64,000 nucleotides of DNA from Prunella strophiata (GCA_036583965.1 JAZBQD010000014.1:45875490-45939489); one strand, 5' to 3'. Positions 1 through 14,600 are shown, counted from the first letter of the stretch. Notes: generated by a model from the sequence alone, not told the origin. Numbers and translations: made by a program.

Positions 1-106
1 AAAGCATTTTTGTATTCTTCAATCAGTGCCACAAAAGAAGACTTACATATGAAAAAGTGTATCAAAATTAACTACAGCAAGGAAAAAAAACATAAAAGAA
101 AGATAC
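1..106 (-). other. DOCK4 intron, incomplete
   Basis: AT-rich intron sequence after the DHR-1 exon, entered from the donor GTATCT at 106-101. It is cut by the window edge and no further feature is seen. Confidence 0.85.
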
Positions 107-231
107 CTTTAAAATTTGACCACTGCTGTCCACCACATGCATTGTCACTTCCACATTTCTGGCCACACTTTTCCCTCCTTTCTCAAATTCTCCTCTTTCT
201 ACAGTGATATATAAATCATTCCTCATTTCAC
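107..231 (-). CDS. DOCK4: DOCK4 coding exon, about residues 398-439 (start of DHR-1)
   Basis: The exon completes glycine and encodes EMRNDLYITVERGEFEKGGK, then SVARNVEVTMHVVDSSGQIL and K, ending on a codon boundary. RNDLYIT.E.GEFE+GGKS..+NVEV.M is the first strand of the DHR-1 (DOCK-type C2) domain, which binds phosphatidylinositol phosphates and targets DOCK proteins to membranes. Basic residues in this stretch may face lipid (inference). Human has YITIERG and TMFIVDSSGQTLK by memory, giving I to V, F to H, I to V and T to I here. The acceptor is tttgatag and the donor is GTATCT. The remainder of DHR-1 lies beyond the left edge. Confidence 0.95.
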
Positions 232-2096
232 CTATCAAAAAACAAACAGAACAATGTGTCCAAAAGTCAGTCCAGCTTGCTTACTTTTGCTTTCAGTACT
301 TCAGTAGATTTTCATTTTATCTTACAAAGAATAGTGCTACACCCACAATTTATCAGTATTTTCAGATTTTAAACAATGATTGTTTTCATAAACCAAAAAA
401 AGCAAAAGATCTTCATCCCTCTCAAAACCCAAAGATTATTTGCCATACCAAACCAGTTCTAGGGGCTTCTACTCATCTGAGATCTGTTTGGTCGTTACAT
501 TGCCCCTCTCTAGCTATACTGAAGCCAGTGTCTAGCTCCACATCAATCAGTTCTTCAAATCTAAGACAATATTAATGTATTTCCTTTACCTGCAATTGTT
601 ACAGTTCTCTGTTTAACTGATTACAACTTTTTTTCTGCTTCATCTTAACAGGAAGTGTATTATTTTGCTAAAGGAAAAACCAAGAGGTTGGTGTTCTTTC
701 CATTAGAAGGGCAGTCTTCCCAGATTGTGGGTGTTACAATTTGTAATCTAAAAAATCTCAATAAATTTTACATTAATAGGGTGTTCCAAAGCTTATGAGG
801 AAAAAGTTTGCTTAGTTAGCTTATTTTTTGCTTGTTGGAAAGGCTTCTGAGAAATTAGACTCTTCATCAGGACATTTAAACTACAAATCCAATACAGACA
901 TTACCTAAGTACCATATGGTATGTACAAGAACTGCTAGCATATCTAAATTTAAATTCTTTGCACGTTCATGCAGTATCATGCTAAGTAGTCTGCCAGAAC
1001 ATAAACAGATCATATTGACTAGATCAATAGTAGTCTTATTTTGGTTTCAGTTGACACAAATTACAAAGTTTGATGAAAAGAGGAAAGAGTGGTAGCAGTG
1101 GGGACAGGACAGGGAGAAAAGCAGTACTGGTGGTGACTGAAGCGCCATAGCAGGGAAGCCCCTGTTCTGTTTAAAGATGCTGAATCTATATGTGAAGAGT
1201 GTAAACTAATCCAGCTCTTGAACAAAATTACCAGAACTACTTTGAAGCAATTGGACATTCCTTGTGAAAGGCAGAACAATGAAGGATGAACAGCATCATA
1301 ATTAGGAGAATTTTTAAAAAATTCTTTTTCTTGGACTTTGTTGAAAAAGAAATTGAGAATATATGTTTTCATCTAGAGAAATGCAAGTTTAGTGAAAAGG
1401 AAATATAATCTTCTAATAAGGCAGATTTTCAGCATTGCTGAAAGTGTGATAGTTTAGTATAATTATGTGTGCCACTTAGAAGGTAACCATGGGATGTGTA
1501 CTTGTATTGTGGGTAAAATTAATTATATGTAACATAAATAATTAATGCATCTTAAATTTCTAGCTTCATTTTAATTTGAAAGTAGAATTTGACTTGCTTG
1601 AACTTTCCACAATACTCTCATGTTTCACATTCCTTGCATTTTACTGCATGCAACTCTCCAGTGATTTTTAAGTAACAGAAACAATGATCTTGCTATAGTC
1701 ATCTAAAATTTTTATAATATTATTACATCACTGGATGCAAAATAATGAAATGATCCCTGCAAAGCACAATCTAAATGATAAAAAAAGAGTTAAAGAAGAA
1801 ATTGCCATATCACGAATCCCTCAAGACCCATGCCCACAAACAAGGGGGGAAATCTGCTATTGCATTACCTTATTATCAGTTACCTGCTGAAACAATCATG
1901 GGCAGAGGCTAGAATACAGCTAGACAGAATCAAGAGAACAAATACAAATAGCATTCACAAAATACAGATGGTATTCACTTAAAAGTGTCTGAAGTCAAGG
2001 ATGAAAGAGCTGAATTACTAGTAAGTGTGTGCAACCACTAAATCAGTCTCTGGTTCCTGGTGGGAAACAGGTTTAAAATAAGCAAAAGGTGATGAT

Positions 2097-2126
2097 TATT
2101 CAGGTGATAGCTATTCAGGTGATAGA
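2097..2126. repeat. 15-bp tandem duplication
   Basis: The unit TATTCAGGTGATAG plus one base is present twice in a row. It is a small slippage-type repeat with no evident function. Confidence 0.7.
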
Positions 2127-2971
2127 CAGCAAGACTTGTAAGGAAAAAAAGAAGCAAACACAATAGCAATCTCAAAACCCAAACACAAAGCCAAAGCTTT
2201 CCAAAGGATGTTATGAATGTAAGTAATGTAAAAGGATGAAAGGAAAGGATGGAGAAATTGTGGAAAAAAGATCAGCCACAGGATATGAAATAGGCAATCA
2301 TAAGGACTCAGGAAATCCCTCGAGTTGAAAATAGCTGGAGGCTAGGAGAGCATCAGGGGGGTAATTACCATACTCATATGTGCATACTCAGCTTTTACTT
2401 TTCCTTAGGATCTCCTTACAACAAGGGTCCTCAGCTAGATGGACCCTTGATCTGAGTCTGTAAAGCTCTTATTGATTATTCAATGTAATAATAATTAAAA
2501 AAAAAACTAAACCAAAAACTCATTAAGACTACCATTGAAACTACTAGATTATGATTATTTCTACACTGCAATACTATTTCATTACAAAAATTTTATAAGT
2601 TAGAATAGTATGGTTACCAAAGAGCTTGCAGCATGTTGGGTCCTTGCTTAGCATATGCATATACTGGGCTTGGTTCTAGTTAGTGCTGCCTGTTGGTCCC
2701 TCTCAAGTATTTGACATTGAGAAAAAATGACAACACACAGTATTCTGAGAAAGAAGCTTTGTTACAGAGCCAATTAGAAAAAACAACTTGTAGGTGCAGC
2801 AATATCACTTTAAAAATCACTTGAATCCTACATGCATTTGTGCTACATTATTTTCATTTATCAGCACTGATTTATTTCACTTTTCCAAGGGATCTTCACA
2901 GAAACAAAACCATAACTGAATTAGCATTTCCATCCACAAATTTAAGGATTTTCTCCAGGTGTAACTCAGTA

Positions 2972-3045
2972 AAAATTGTAAGTTTTTCTTTTTAAATAGA
3001 GTAAAGTGAAAATTGTAAGTTTTTCTTTTTAAATAGAGTAAACTG
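2972..3045. repeat. 37-bp unit in tandem duplication
   Basis: Two adjacent 37-bp copies (2972-3008 and 3009-3045) start AAAATTGTAAGTTTTTC and end AGAGTAAA(G/C)TG. They differ at one base near the end of the unit. This is a young local duplication within an AT-rich intron. Confidence 0.9.
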
Positions 3046-3084
3046 TATGGGATTTAAATGCAAATTGAAAGTGACAGTAGGAAT

Positions 3085-3235
3085 GGGATGCCCTGTTACC
3101 AGAAGTGTTCAAGGTCAGGTTGGAAGTGGCTTTAAGTGACCTGACCTAGTGAAAGACATTCCTGCCCATGAGGGTGGCCAGAGATAATAATCTTTAAACA
3201 TCCCTTCCAACTCACACCAGGCTATAATTCTATGC
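3085..3235 (+). mobile_element. CR1 LINE 3' fragment
   Basis: The stretch resembles the 3' end of avian CR1: GTGTTCAAGGTCAGGTTGG, then GACATTCCTGCCCATG, CATCCCTTCCAACTCA and a terminal ATTCTATG. It is 5'-truncated and diverged, with only the 3' untranslated end left. No coding sequence remains. Confidence 0.8.
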
Positions 3236-6200
3236 AAAAAAAAATAGGAGAGCATTTTTAAAAGTCATTGGGCTCACCGAAGTGAAGGAGGCTTTTAAAA
3301 ATTGTTTTTCAATGCAGTTCAAGTTTTCTTTTTTTTTAAACCCAAACCAGCTGTGTTTTACCTTTTTAATTGCCAGAAGAAATCAAATCACAGCAAAAAA
3401 AGACAGAGGTGTAGGATGTGTTTTCTCAAACATTTACCTGCTGTTGCCCTAACAGAGCCTTGGCAGAGTTTGTAATCAGTGTCATGAAAAGACAGTTCAG
3501 GTGAATTTTGCCCTGATCTCTCTCCATTCAGGAAGCTCTGCTCTGATTTCAATGTCTTGAACATGTTGGTCATGTTAGGGAAAGAAAATGCCATTTTTTT
3601 TTTTCCGATATCATGCATGGCAAATTAAATCTAGGAGGAGACTAAGCCTCTTATGCTATATGAGGAATAACCATCTTTTATATGGAAATGAATAGAAAAG
3701 CAGAAGGGAGATGATTGAAATAGACTGGAAAATTAATTTTTAAAAAAGTAAACTCTAGACTATGCATCAAGTACACAGTCTGTACCAGGTGGATACAACA
3801 ACAGCTTCCTTTCCTCAAAGTATGTGGCATAGCTGGCAATTTATAATACCTAGAGAAATGTAGGGTTCAATGTAAACTTGCCTCCACACAGATATTTCAC
3901 TCTTGATTTATAACACAATCATTACTTGCAACCAAAGTATAAGAAAACCAACTCTATTGAACTTGCACCAGTTCATCTATGAGTCCTGAGATGTTAAGAA
4001 CTTTACTCCATGTTCCTGAAGAATCTTTAGCACAGTATTTGAATAAACATATTACAAGTATAAGTTCATAAAATAAAAAAAATCAACAGGTTTATAAATA
4101 TCAAGCACAAAGCCTTATCAGGAAACAGCTGTTGGTAAAAAAGAAAATGGATTTGACAAGTAAATGTCACTCTGGACAAAAATTAGAATGAAAACCTAGA
4201 AAAATATATTTGGATACCAAATTTTTAAATTATTTCACTATTTATATAATGGTCTGGAGATATCCTAATCACTTTTACTTTCTCATTGTAAAAATGCCAT
4301 TTTTCCATCTTCCTTAACAGAAATTCTCACTCCAAAAGTTGAGATTGTCTGTTTAAACTAAGTTAGGGCATTTTGTGACCCCACTTTCCATAAAAACATT
4401 CCAAATCCTCTAAAAAGTATTCAAACATCAGCAAATTGATGAATCTATCTATATTCCTTTAACTGATCTTTCTTATTCATGGTAACTATAATTACACATT
4501 TGATTATAAGAATATGCATAATTTTTCTGTGGGATCTTTGCCTTCATCAGTACACCAGACAGATTAAATCAACTCTTTTTCACTAATGTAGTCAATTACA
4601 GCCATAAGTAGCACTGAAAGGCCAAGTCCTGCTGAATATCAGAGTTCTGAGGTAGGCTTTGGTGAGTACCAATGGTATCTTCAGCTAAACTATCTGCATG
4701 ACTCAAATAAATCTTATAGGTGTATGTGTACTGAGACTTTTTACAGTGTTACATTTCACCAAATGTGAGGAATCAACACAGAAATAAGAAGGGCACATTT
4801 CAAATAGCACAGTACATCAGATTTTAATTACTGGTTGAAAACATACGTACAGAATTAAATCTCTATCAGACAAGAGGCTTTAGACGAGATGAAAAAAGCA
4901 ACACACTAATTTCAGCCCATTTCTGTGTTGAGAAATACAGTGTCTCCTTCTCCAAGCTTGTTTCAGAGAAAACACCCAACGACTGTTTTCAGCATGAAGT
5001 TTGGTACAGGAATAAACAGCTGAAAACAATATCAAAAATTGTGCTCAGCTTTTGAAGTGACAAACCTACCTCTACCTATAATATTACTGAATGGTATGAA
5101 AGATGTAGACCACTTGAAAGCATTTGTTTCAAAACAAAGGGCAGCTCTTTTCTCCCTGCTCTGATGGAGCATTTCCATTCCCTGGCCCCTGTTACAGGTC
5201 ACTTTCAGCTTTCTGAATTTAGGGCATCCAGACTGTGAAATGAGCATGCAGAGAGCAACACCAAGTCAGTAACATTCTTAGCCAGAGTCAAACCCCACTG
5301 TAAATCAACTTTGTCTATGACTGTCAGTTTTCTGGGTAAGAATCCACTATCAAATAGTGAATTACACATCCTTAAAATCATTAAACATTTTCTGTGAAGC
5401 TAAACCACCTAGGTCTCCTTAGAAGTCAAAGATACTTCTAAACATGTAGGTTATGAGCTGAGTCAACAGAAGCTGGAGAAAAGCAAGTAAAGAAGTCATG
5501 TGTTGCATTTCTGTATTATTTGAATGATTTCACTGCTTACAAAGATGCTTATCTTGGTAAAGCTACTTTCTAGACACCATTTCAAGAAAAAAAAATGAGG
5601 TAAACATGTTACAACCAGCATAGGTAAGGCAGAGGATTGCTGTATATTGGGTGTGAGATGGTAAACAACAAAGAAGAAATAAAAAGTTGGTGTTGGTCCC
5701 TATGAGAGTAGGAAGTAATAAGCTGTTTCTTGGAAAAAAACAGAAGTGTGAGGATCAAAGAGTGCATCTAGGGAAGCTGTTTGTTCTCCTGACAATCATG
5801 CAATTGAATGTGTTGAAAAGGGATACATTTTGTCCTAATTACAGAAGTGACCCAATAAACCCAACACTTTGGGACTTCTTAGTTAGCACCCTATGATTTC
5901 ACCTTTTCACCAAAAGCAGGCTGACAAATTCCTACAAGAGCTTCTACTATTAAGTGAGGGTTAAAGCCACATGGAAACTGAAATTCCACAGAATTTAACA
6001 ACAACAACAAAGTCAAGCTGCAGTAGTGTGAATACAGATATAACATTTTGACATAGCACAAGCTTTCAGTGCACATTCTGCATGGACAGCCACCCTGGTA
6101 TGTGAATTTAATTGCAAATGAAAGGTGTTGAATTGAAATGTCTGAGTTGCTAAATAGAAATGTGTACAGCACAGCATTGGCAGTGCCTGCCTCATCATAT

Positions 6201-7707
6201 GGTCCTGCCAATACATTGCAGCTCTGATCTGGCAAAATTATCTTGAAAGCACTCTCCATGGGCTAGGAGAGGAAAAACTCCAAACCCCTCTTGTCCCAGC
6301 TGTAGGTGCTTAGCAGGTACATTATAGCTCAAGAATTCTGACCTATGAAGAAGCAAAAGCTTCATGACTTCAATCCAACCAGCAATGAATTGTACAAGGG
6401 CAGAATGGGGGTGAGGGACTGACGCCTGGTCAGCATCAATTACATGCAAAAGTCTAATATTAGGAACAGAAGGAAAGGCCAATTAAAATCAAAAACAACC
6501 ACAAGAAGACTGCTGGAGGATGCAGTTAATGGGGGTCAGCCTTCCTCAACCTGCCAACTATAAACTACAAATATTAAATAAGCAGTAAAGAGAAAAGAGC
6601 CAGGAGTAATTTCCAGATTGGAGATGACAATGTATGCTCAGGGACCTATTATGCCCACTGCAGAGTTTTATTATGGGATGCCTCTGCAAGCTCCCTTTCC
6701 TTCACAGATTGGAGGCTCCATCATCACTATCAAGGGCCTGGGTACAAGCACTGGTCTCCTGCTGCTCCCAAGGTTGGACCTGTGTGTAAACTGCCCCCAG
6801 CTCAGAGAGGCTTAACTGCACCCACTGAACCTCAGGTAACAGGAACACAGGTAATCACTAGTAAGGAGTAAGTCAGATCAGTACAAGCCTCAGGAGAGCC
6901 TTTGTATGAATGTATCACTTGTACTGTTTTTGTTTTTTTTTTTTTATAGAAACATTTGCACCTAATCTAAGCATCAAAGCAATGATCTTTCATCACAAAA
7001 TTGTTTTTAAACTTACAATGACAAAGCTGTGAGTTGCAACTGCAACGTGTATATTTTAACAAGACTTTTCTCATATTTCAAACATATTTAGAACTGCAGA
7101 ATCTCTTGCAGCGCATTAATATGAAACAAGGTTTTCAAGCAGAAGATAGCTGTCAAAGATCAAAGGTAGTGTCTTTGTTAGAAACAAGAGTTTAGTTTGC
7201 CAGTTATCCTCAAAAAGCTTTCTAGTGAAATAAATTTCAATTTGATTGTTTAGTAGGGTAACAAAACACAGCATGACTGTACTCAAACAAGCACCTCTGA
7301 TAGTTACTGCTGTCCTGACAACAAGCCACTAATTTAAAAATAAGTGTACAGATCTCACTAGGAGCTTTTGTTTGGAACTGCTTTTTTGAAAGCTTTGCTC
7401 AGAACTGTAGTTCCTTTAGAACCATGAATTGCAAAAGAGCAAAAAGCATAATTTTGTTTAGAGGAAGTTCCTGTTCATTTACATCTATGTAAAATACAAA
7501 CTTATGAGATGCTTTATACTTTAAACATATCTTGAACAGCTCATAAAAAAATTACAGTTGTAGGGACTGAAAATCTCTGGATGTGGCACAGACAAAATGG
7601 TATTAAGCCAGAATGTAAATCTTGTGGATGAAAGCATTCTAGAGAAAAGATCCTTAGAATACTTTGTAAAATGGGAAAAGAGCTGTGTAGCAACTGCCAG
7701 TGGGAGG

Positions 7708-7714
<7 letters not shown>

Positions 7715-7753
<39 letters not shown>
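7715..7753. repeat. Poly-A tract of 39 bp
   Basis: A pure A run follows GGATATTTT and precedes GCAGCAGAAGG. No processed gene or SINE body was recognised upstream of it, so it is recorded as a simple repeat. Confidence 0.9.
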
Positions 7754-7754
<1 letters not shown>

Positions 7755-7904
7755 CAGCAGAAGGTGATTTTAACTTTAACTTTTTAACTTCAATTTTTAA
7801 ATTGAGAAGAGTGCTAAGGAAGCTTAGTAAAGTTTTCCATCTTGCTAATCCCCCTCTGGCAGTTGAACTTTGATGAGTTCATAGTCCAGCTTCCATGCAA
7901 TGAG

Positions 7905-8600
7905 CTGGGACATCTTCAACTAGAGCAGGTTGAACAGAGCCCTCTCCAATTTGTCCTTAAATGTTGCCAGGGATAGGACAGCTACACTCTCTCTGGGCAC
8001 CTTGTGTTGGCATTTCTACCCTTTTTAAAAAAATTGGTGCAATGTTTCCTTTTTTACAGTCACTGTGTACTCCACGTGGCTGCCATGACTTTTCAAATAT
8101 CATGGAGAGTGGCTTGGCCACTACATCAGCCAATTCCCTCAGGACCCTGGGATGCATCTTACCAGGTCACACAGAATTAGGTATGTTCAGATTCCTCAGC
8201 TGGTTACTGTTTTCCTACAGAGGGAGGAACTTTGCTCCCTTCAGTCCTTGAGATCCACAGATTTGAGAAGTTGAGAGAGAGATTTACAGTGAAGACTGAG
8301 GCAAAAATACTGAGTACCTCAGCCTTTTCTTCTCTTCTGCTGAGACCAGTTTACCAGTCATGTGGATCACAAGGAATATGTTTTTCTTTTTTGGCTGAAA
8401 TACCTACAAGTTCTCATTTTTCTTTGCATTCCCTCACTGATTTCAGCTCCAACTTTGCCTTAGCCTTCCTGACCCCATCACTACACAGCTGGGCAACATC
8501 CCAATATTCTTTCCAGCATACCTGTTCATACTTTCACTGCTTCTGCATTTCCCTGTTGTCCTTTAGTTTGACCAGCATGTCTTGACTCAACTATTCTTTT
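7905..8600 (-). mobile_element. CR1 LINE fragment, reverse-transcriptase region fused to 3' end
   Basis: On the minus strand about 8010-8157 encodes HPRVLRELADVVAKPLSMIF followed by EKSWQPRG and KKGNIAPIF. This is the N-terminal part of the CR1 ORF2 reverse transcriptase. Upstream of it on that strand, to about 8600, is the preceding linker of ORF2 with decayed frames. Downstream, 7905-8010 resembles the CR1 3' untranslated region (in plus orientation GTTGAACAGAGCCC, TCTCTCTGGGCACC). The catalytic part of the reverse transcriptase is missing, so the copy is internally deleted and dead. Confidence 0.85.
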
Positions 8601-11600
8601 CTCTTGCCTTCCCTTCCTGATTTCTTATACATTTAATTTAAAAACAAAAATTAATTTAAAAAAATTCAAGTTAAGCAATCTAGGATCATTTGTGAAAATT
8701 GTAATAGAGAAGAATGTTATCTGAGAGAAGGGCATTCTTAAGGACAGCAGCTCAGGAAGGCACACACAGGCATACTGCATTTCACAATGAATTTCATCAC
8801 TATAGGAAATGAAATCCCATTACTGAAACAATTTCCTTTTTGTTTTGCATTTTAGAAGATACTGAAAGACTGACTGGCTGCTTATCAGGGAATATATTCA
8901 GCACTTTCAAAGAGGGGGGCAAATCTCATTGACATGCTTGAAGCTGTCAGTGAACATGTTTGAGTTTTAAAGACTGTGACAACCACCAGTCAGCTGTCTG
9001 TTCAGAGATTTTTCCCCACAGAGCATACCTTCACTTCTCCATCACTGAGGAAAAGAACAACCAAGCAAATTTTGCACAAATTCATGATATTTAGGAGTAG
9101 TATACACAGATGCCTCAAGAATGAGAAAATGTTTTATTTAGTACTTAAATATATACATACAAAGGAAAATTCAGACTGAGACCTTCTGGGTGACACTTGA
9201 CAAAGAATTATTTGGGACAGGTGTCTGTATTTAAGTATATTATAGGGGATAGGCAGAAAAAATTAAGGCAATTTCTACTATTTATATACTAGCAGCTATT
9301 TTATATATGATGACTGGTATTCTTGTTTATATATGGGAAACTTAATTAAAACAACTCTGCATATGTTAGGATTTTGGGAGCGTTGGTCACTTTGGTAACA
9401 CCACTGCCTTTTTATTATTGGATTAAGCAGACTTGGGCATTTAAATCAGAGATTAATAAACTGATTTTTTAGTACTCTCCTCAGTTACTTTACTTTTGTT
9501 TTTTAATAAAACATCTGCATTTTCAGCTTTACTGCAGAAACATTCAACAAACTCTGACACACTCACCAGAAAACATCTGATTAAGCAAATGAAATGCCCT
9601 TTACAAGGAATTCTCAAACAAATACTTTCAGATTTCAAATGGATTGTACATTTACCACATAATATCCAGTTGTTCTGTGACTTCTTTCTGTTCCTTCTGA
9701 CAAAGAGATGTAAAACAAGCTGTTTTGAACAAGTGAGGAATAAAAGACATGGGTACTTGTTTCAACAGAAAACTCTGACCTGTTGACTTAGTCTAGCTTC
9801 AAAATAAAGAAAATATTTCCAATGGAATTTTGAAAGACTGTTTCCTTTAACAGAGGTAAAGCATTCATTTGTTAGTTTGCCAGTGTTCCTTACCTGATTT
9901 ATCAGAGAAAAACTTACAAGCCATAACTATCCTTGCATACACATCCCATGCATCACTGCTACTTATTCTACACTCAGTAGAAAGCCAGCTTATTCTTCAA
10001 ATACTATAAACTGCAGAAGACCCTTTCCCCCATTCTTCATTTCCAGAGATTTTAAATCAAGGGAAGTAAAATTAAATTCTGGCTTGTCTTCCCTTTCCAT
10101 AGTTTTCTTCTATTTTTTTCCTTCAGTTTCTAATGAACCAAAAAAAAAAAAAAAAGACAGAGGAGATGGAAAGGAGAAAGAAAACAATACACAAGTTCCT
10201 TGCACTTGTCTAACCAAATACATGATACCCCTCTTTTCTCCAGTGACTTGTAGAAATATTAATTCCTTAAACAGATAGGATTAAAGTTTTTAAAAAGTAT
10301 TAAAATAGGATTTGAAAAGCAGAGGATATTCCCTCTAGAGTACTACAGTTTTGTGAAAGGTCAAAATGCAGGGTGTGTCTTTACTCCACCATATTGCTCA
10401 AACATACTTTGTGTAATTAATATATCCAGTGGCAGAAGTTAAATTTAAACTGTTTTTACTTCGTATAGTATAAAGAAAAGTTTGGAAAATTTCACTCCAC
10501 TGCTCAAGGGAGAAAAATGTTGAAGTGTGTCAGACATAGATTTCTCCTCCTAGAATCAACAGCTCATTACTAACCCCAAGCTCACTGGCAGATACAGACA
10601 CTTACCATGATGAGGACAACATATTCCATAGCTTCCTTTACATTTTTGCAGAATTTTTTTCTATGCTTTGAAAGAATGAATGCCTCTAGTCAAAAATCAC
10701 ATAATTGAATATTATCACAAAGAACATAATGAATGTTATCACAAAGATAGCATTTTGCGAGACCATTTGTATAAAAAGACAAAGATTCTATTTCCAGTTT
10801 TACTTTAAAAAGCTTCTGAAAATAGTAAGAGAGGTTGGTGAGTGTGTACTTGAACATGAAAAGACCTTTTAATAATCCAGATGAAAGCATGATTAATACA
10901 TTCAGTAGCTTTGAAGGACAGGATCTGATGAGATTTAACTGGACAGCAAAAGGACATCTCATGAAATTAAAAGGTGACAAATGGAAAGCAATGCAGATGT
11001 GACAGTAAAAAAATTCAGTTACTTTTCCTAAATTGAGCATATGAAAGCTTAATGTAGGAAACTTAAAAGCCCAGCAATATCTTGGGCACCTCATTCTATT
11101 GGCTAAATGAGCAGAAACTGCAAAAAAGAAAAAGACAATGTTGAAACAAAATGCAGCTTTTAATCTTGGACAAATAAGTTTGAAAGAATGAAAACTCCTC
11201 TACAAAAATTAATAGTGCAACTGCATGTAGAGTTTTTAGCAATGCTATTTGTCAAAATTTATCACAGAAATAGAAAAAGACCAAACATTTCTGGTTTAAG
11301 TATTACAAGCCAAGCCTTCTACAGTCAGGACTGACTAACCCAGCTCTAGATACCAGTACAGATACCACACAAAGCTTGATGCACAAGGTAAACACTGGTC
11401 AATGTAGAACTATTGTAGGGATGCACCAATTCTTTAACCTCTTCTAATAGTCATATGAGTTTAATAATTTGGATGGACAGGAAGAAATATTAACCCTTAT
11501 CCTTAAATCAAAGCACGTGGTGATCAGCTAGCAGCAGTGGTAATGGCACCAGTTCAGATCATAAGCTGAAAAAAGGATAGCTAACTGATATCCACCTGTG

Positions 11601-14600
11601 AAAGTCTTTTGAGATGTCAGCCAACAGGCCAATTGCTTACACATCAAAGTGTGTTTTATGGATAAAGACATTTTGAGCTGCTGTCTCTAAGTCATGGAGC
11701 CTTTCAAAATCAAATCCATAGCTGTTTTAAGTCAGAATTATCTTGTCATGTTACTACAGATAAAGCTGCACAGAGGAAGTTTGTAGGTAAAATTCCAGGA
11801 AGGAAGGCTTGGCCCTCACTGAATTGCTTAGTGAAAAAAGTATTCTACAGGAAGATAATGAGATTATTTTAAGTGCTAATGTCTTACTCTGAATGGATTT
11901 TGTCTTTGAATGTATCAAGTAGTAAAGACAACAACCACCAGTAAACTACCAGCAATAGACTTAGCACTGTTAAGAACAGTGCAGCTTAAATGAAGTAAAG
12001 CAGATGCAGCTCTGATCTGGAATGCACAACAAAGGAAGACATGCACATATATGTATGCTTACCACACAAAAGTTTAATCTATTTACAACTGGGGGACAGA
12101 GGGGGCATCTAGTGAAGCCGGTTAAGTCCTCATTTAGACAAACAGCTGTGCTAGGGTTTATTCCAACTCTCAATTCTAAAAACTCCAGGCAACACATATT
12201 AGTGATCAGGCTTATTTACAGAATTAGATCTTTTTCACAATGGTGCCAAAGAACATGTAAATGCACATGTATAACACATGAGCATGAACAGCACTGAAGG
12301 CATGCACTGATACAGGTGCTCGAAGTCAAATTTGGAAAGAGATTCCATAATACTGAACTATATGAAATAGCAAAAAAGCTGGTAAAAGTATGCATAGAAA
12401 AAGGGCTTTCCCATTTTATTACCTATTATATTATGTTTGTAAATTTAACTTAAGAGTGCTCCTCAAAAGTATACTACATCCCGTAAATATCAAATGCTGA
12501 ATTTCATATACTAAGTAATGATGTGGTTGTCAGGAAATGGTGAACACAGAAACTCAGTGTGCAAGCACAGGTGTCCTTCAATACTGTACAAAGTTTCCTG
12601 AGAATATTGGCTGTATATCTGCAGACAGCCACACTAGAATGCTGGAATAGAATTTACCAATTCTTGCATGGAGTCTGCCCTGAAATCCTGGGCAAACCTA
12701 GAGAATGCATATTGATTATCTTCACAAGTTGACACTTTCACTGCCTGTCCTTCTTTTGTTGGCTACAATAAAGTGAGTCACCTATTTCACAGCCTTTTTG
12801 AATCATAACCATCTACTTTTTTTCCAGCCATCTACTTCATTTCCTAAAACACTTGGAGTTCTTCATTGAGAAATTCCAAGGGTCCTGGATAGTGTATTTT
12901 GTGGCTTCAGCCTGTCAAGCTGCAGTGACACAAAAAGCATTACTTTATAAAAACATGCACTCTTATTGTCAGTTCTGGTTTGGCACGTATGCTGATCCCA
13001 GTTACTTTTCACAGCAAAAGCTCCACAGAGAAAAGGATTGGTATGACAAAAAAAGAAGGTCAGAGAGAGTTTAAATATACCAGAATAGGAGAGAGACTTA
13101 AAATATGGCATTTCTAAGAGAGATACTGCAGTTTAGCAGCATGAAGCATTTCTTATTGAATAATTCAAAAGAGTCTTATTCATAACACTAACCTAAGTGC
13201 TAATTAGCCCCAGCAACACCCTTTCAACAAAAATATAAAATAAGATCTAATTAATGACCATTTCTGGTGGAAAAAGATGTAGTTCTTTAATTTATCTGTG
13301 GAAAAAAAAAAAAAAACACAAGAAGAGAAATAAAATGAAAGGGGAGCTTTAAATTAAAAAAGCATTTCAAAAGCTAGGTTGCTGAGGGCATTTCAGGGCC
13401 TAGGGCATACTGCTCTGGTTAGTCCTTGAAACTCATCATTGCAAGACTGAGATGATTATTTCTCTTTAGGAAAAATCCCTTCTATGCCAGTAAACACAGA
13501 AGCTGTGCATTATTTAAACTCATGCATGCATACAATTGGACTGAGAAAATAGTATACCAGAATCCATAAAATATTTTTTTTTAACTAAAACAGTGATAAA
13601 GTGAACCTGCAGAATTCTTTGAAACTGAGTCAAGAAACTCTTCCAGCAGCTGATTACACTGTACTCTGCTATAACATTTTTCTTGCAGTTTAGTACATCA
13701 CATTATTTCTCAAGTGGAAAATGAGGGGATAAGAGATCTATTTATAGAACTTAGCAAATTTGATAACACAGAGCAGCAGGTCACTAAATCATAGATAACT
13801 GGGGAAATGATTCCTAATGGGAGTTACAGTGTGCTCAGTGAAACTGCTTTCACTGCTATCTGCCAGACTACCTAGAACACCCATTTTATTCAAATTTCAA
13901 ATCCAACAGTAAGGCAACAAATAAAGCCTAGCTAATTTGTTAGCCATAAAGCCATAAAATTTCAATTGAATTGCTTCCATTAGGCATGTATATACATAAA
14001 CTAACTTCAATTTAAATGGCACCCGACTTATGCATTTCATTATTCTAAATACTGCAGTCGTACCATTTTCATTGTAGTGCTGAAACTGCTTTATTAACTT
14101 GTGTTATGTGCATGTTTTAAGTGACCAGTAGTGCTGATCAAGGATGCAGAAGGACAGATGTTTAATTGGCAGTAAGCACACAAGAGTGAATTCTCAGTTG
14201 TCAAGTTTCAGGCAGAAGTTCAAGAGAAATACATGCCCACAGCTAAAGCTGAGCCTCATTACTGAGTTTCAAATGCCTGTTTAAGACCTCTATTAGTGAA
14301 GTATGAAAGTTTATTTATTCTTGCCTCAGAACCCTAGTTTACTTCTGATTTAGGTCCAGAGGAATGCAAAGACAGATCTTCATATGAAGAAGATAGTCCC
14401 TTATTAAAAATCTGAAAGTCATGAGGATGATTTACATTTGAGGAAGTCAAGACTGTATGCGTGGACTCAGCTGAAACTAAGATGTGAGCTCCTCCCTGCA
14501 ACATTTCTCAGCAACCACATAACACCACAATCATGCCAAACTGATCTGCTTGAAAGCATGCTTTTCCTTTAAAGAGACATCTGCTTCCCAATTTTCAGCA

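Noticed and set aside
6618..6815. A 65-residue plus-strand frame with near-normal composition
   Set aside because: No family recognised, no splice-compatible neighbours and no conservation evidence; the frame length is expected by chance in this much sequence.
7715..7753. Poly-A as the tail of a processed pseudogene or SINE
   Set aside because: The upstream 300 bp shows no similarity to a known gene or SINE that I can recognise, and no flanking direct repeat was found.
7957..8157. Small protein gene on the minus strand
   Set aside because: It is a fragment of CR1 reverse transcriptase continued into repeat sequence; a dead element.
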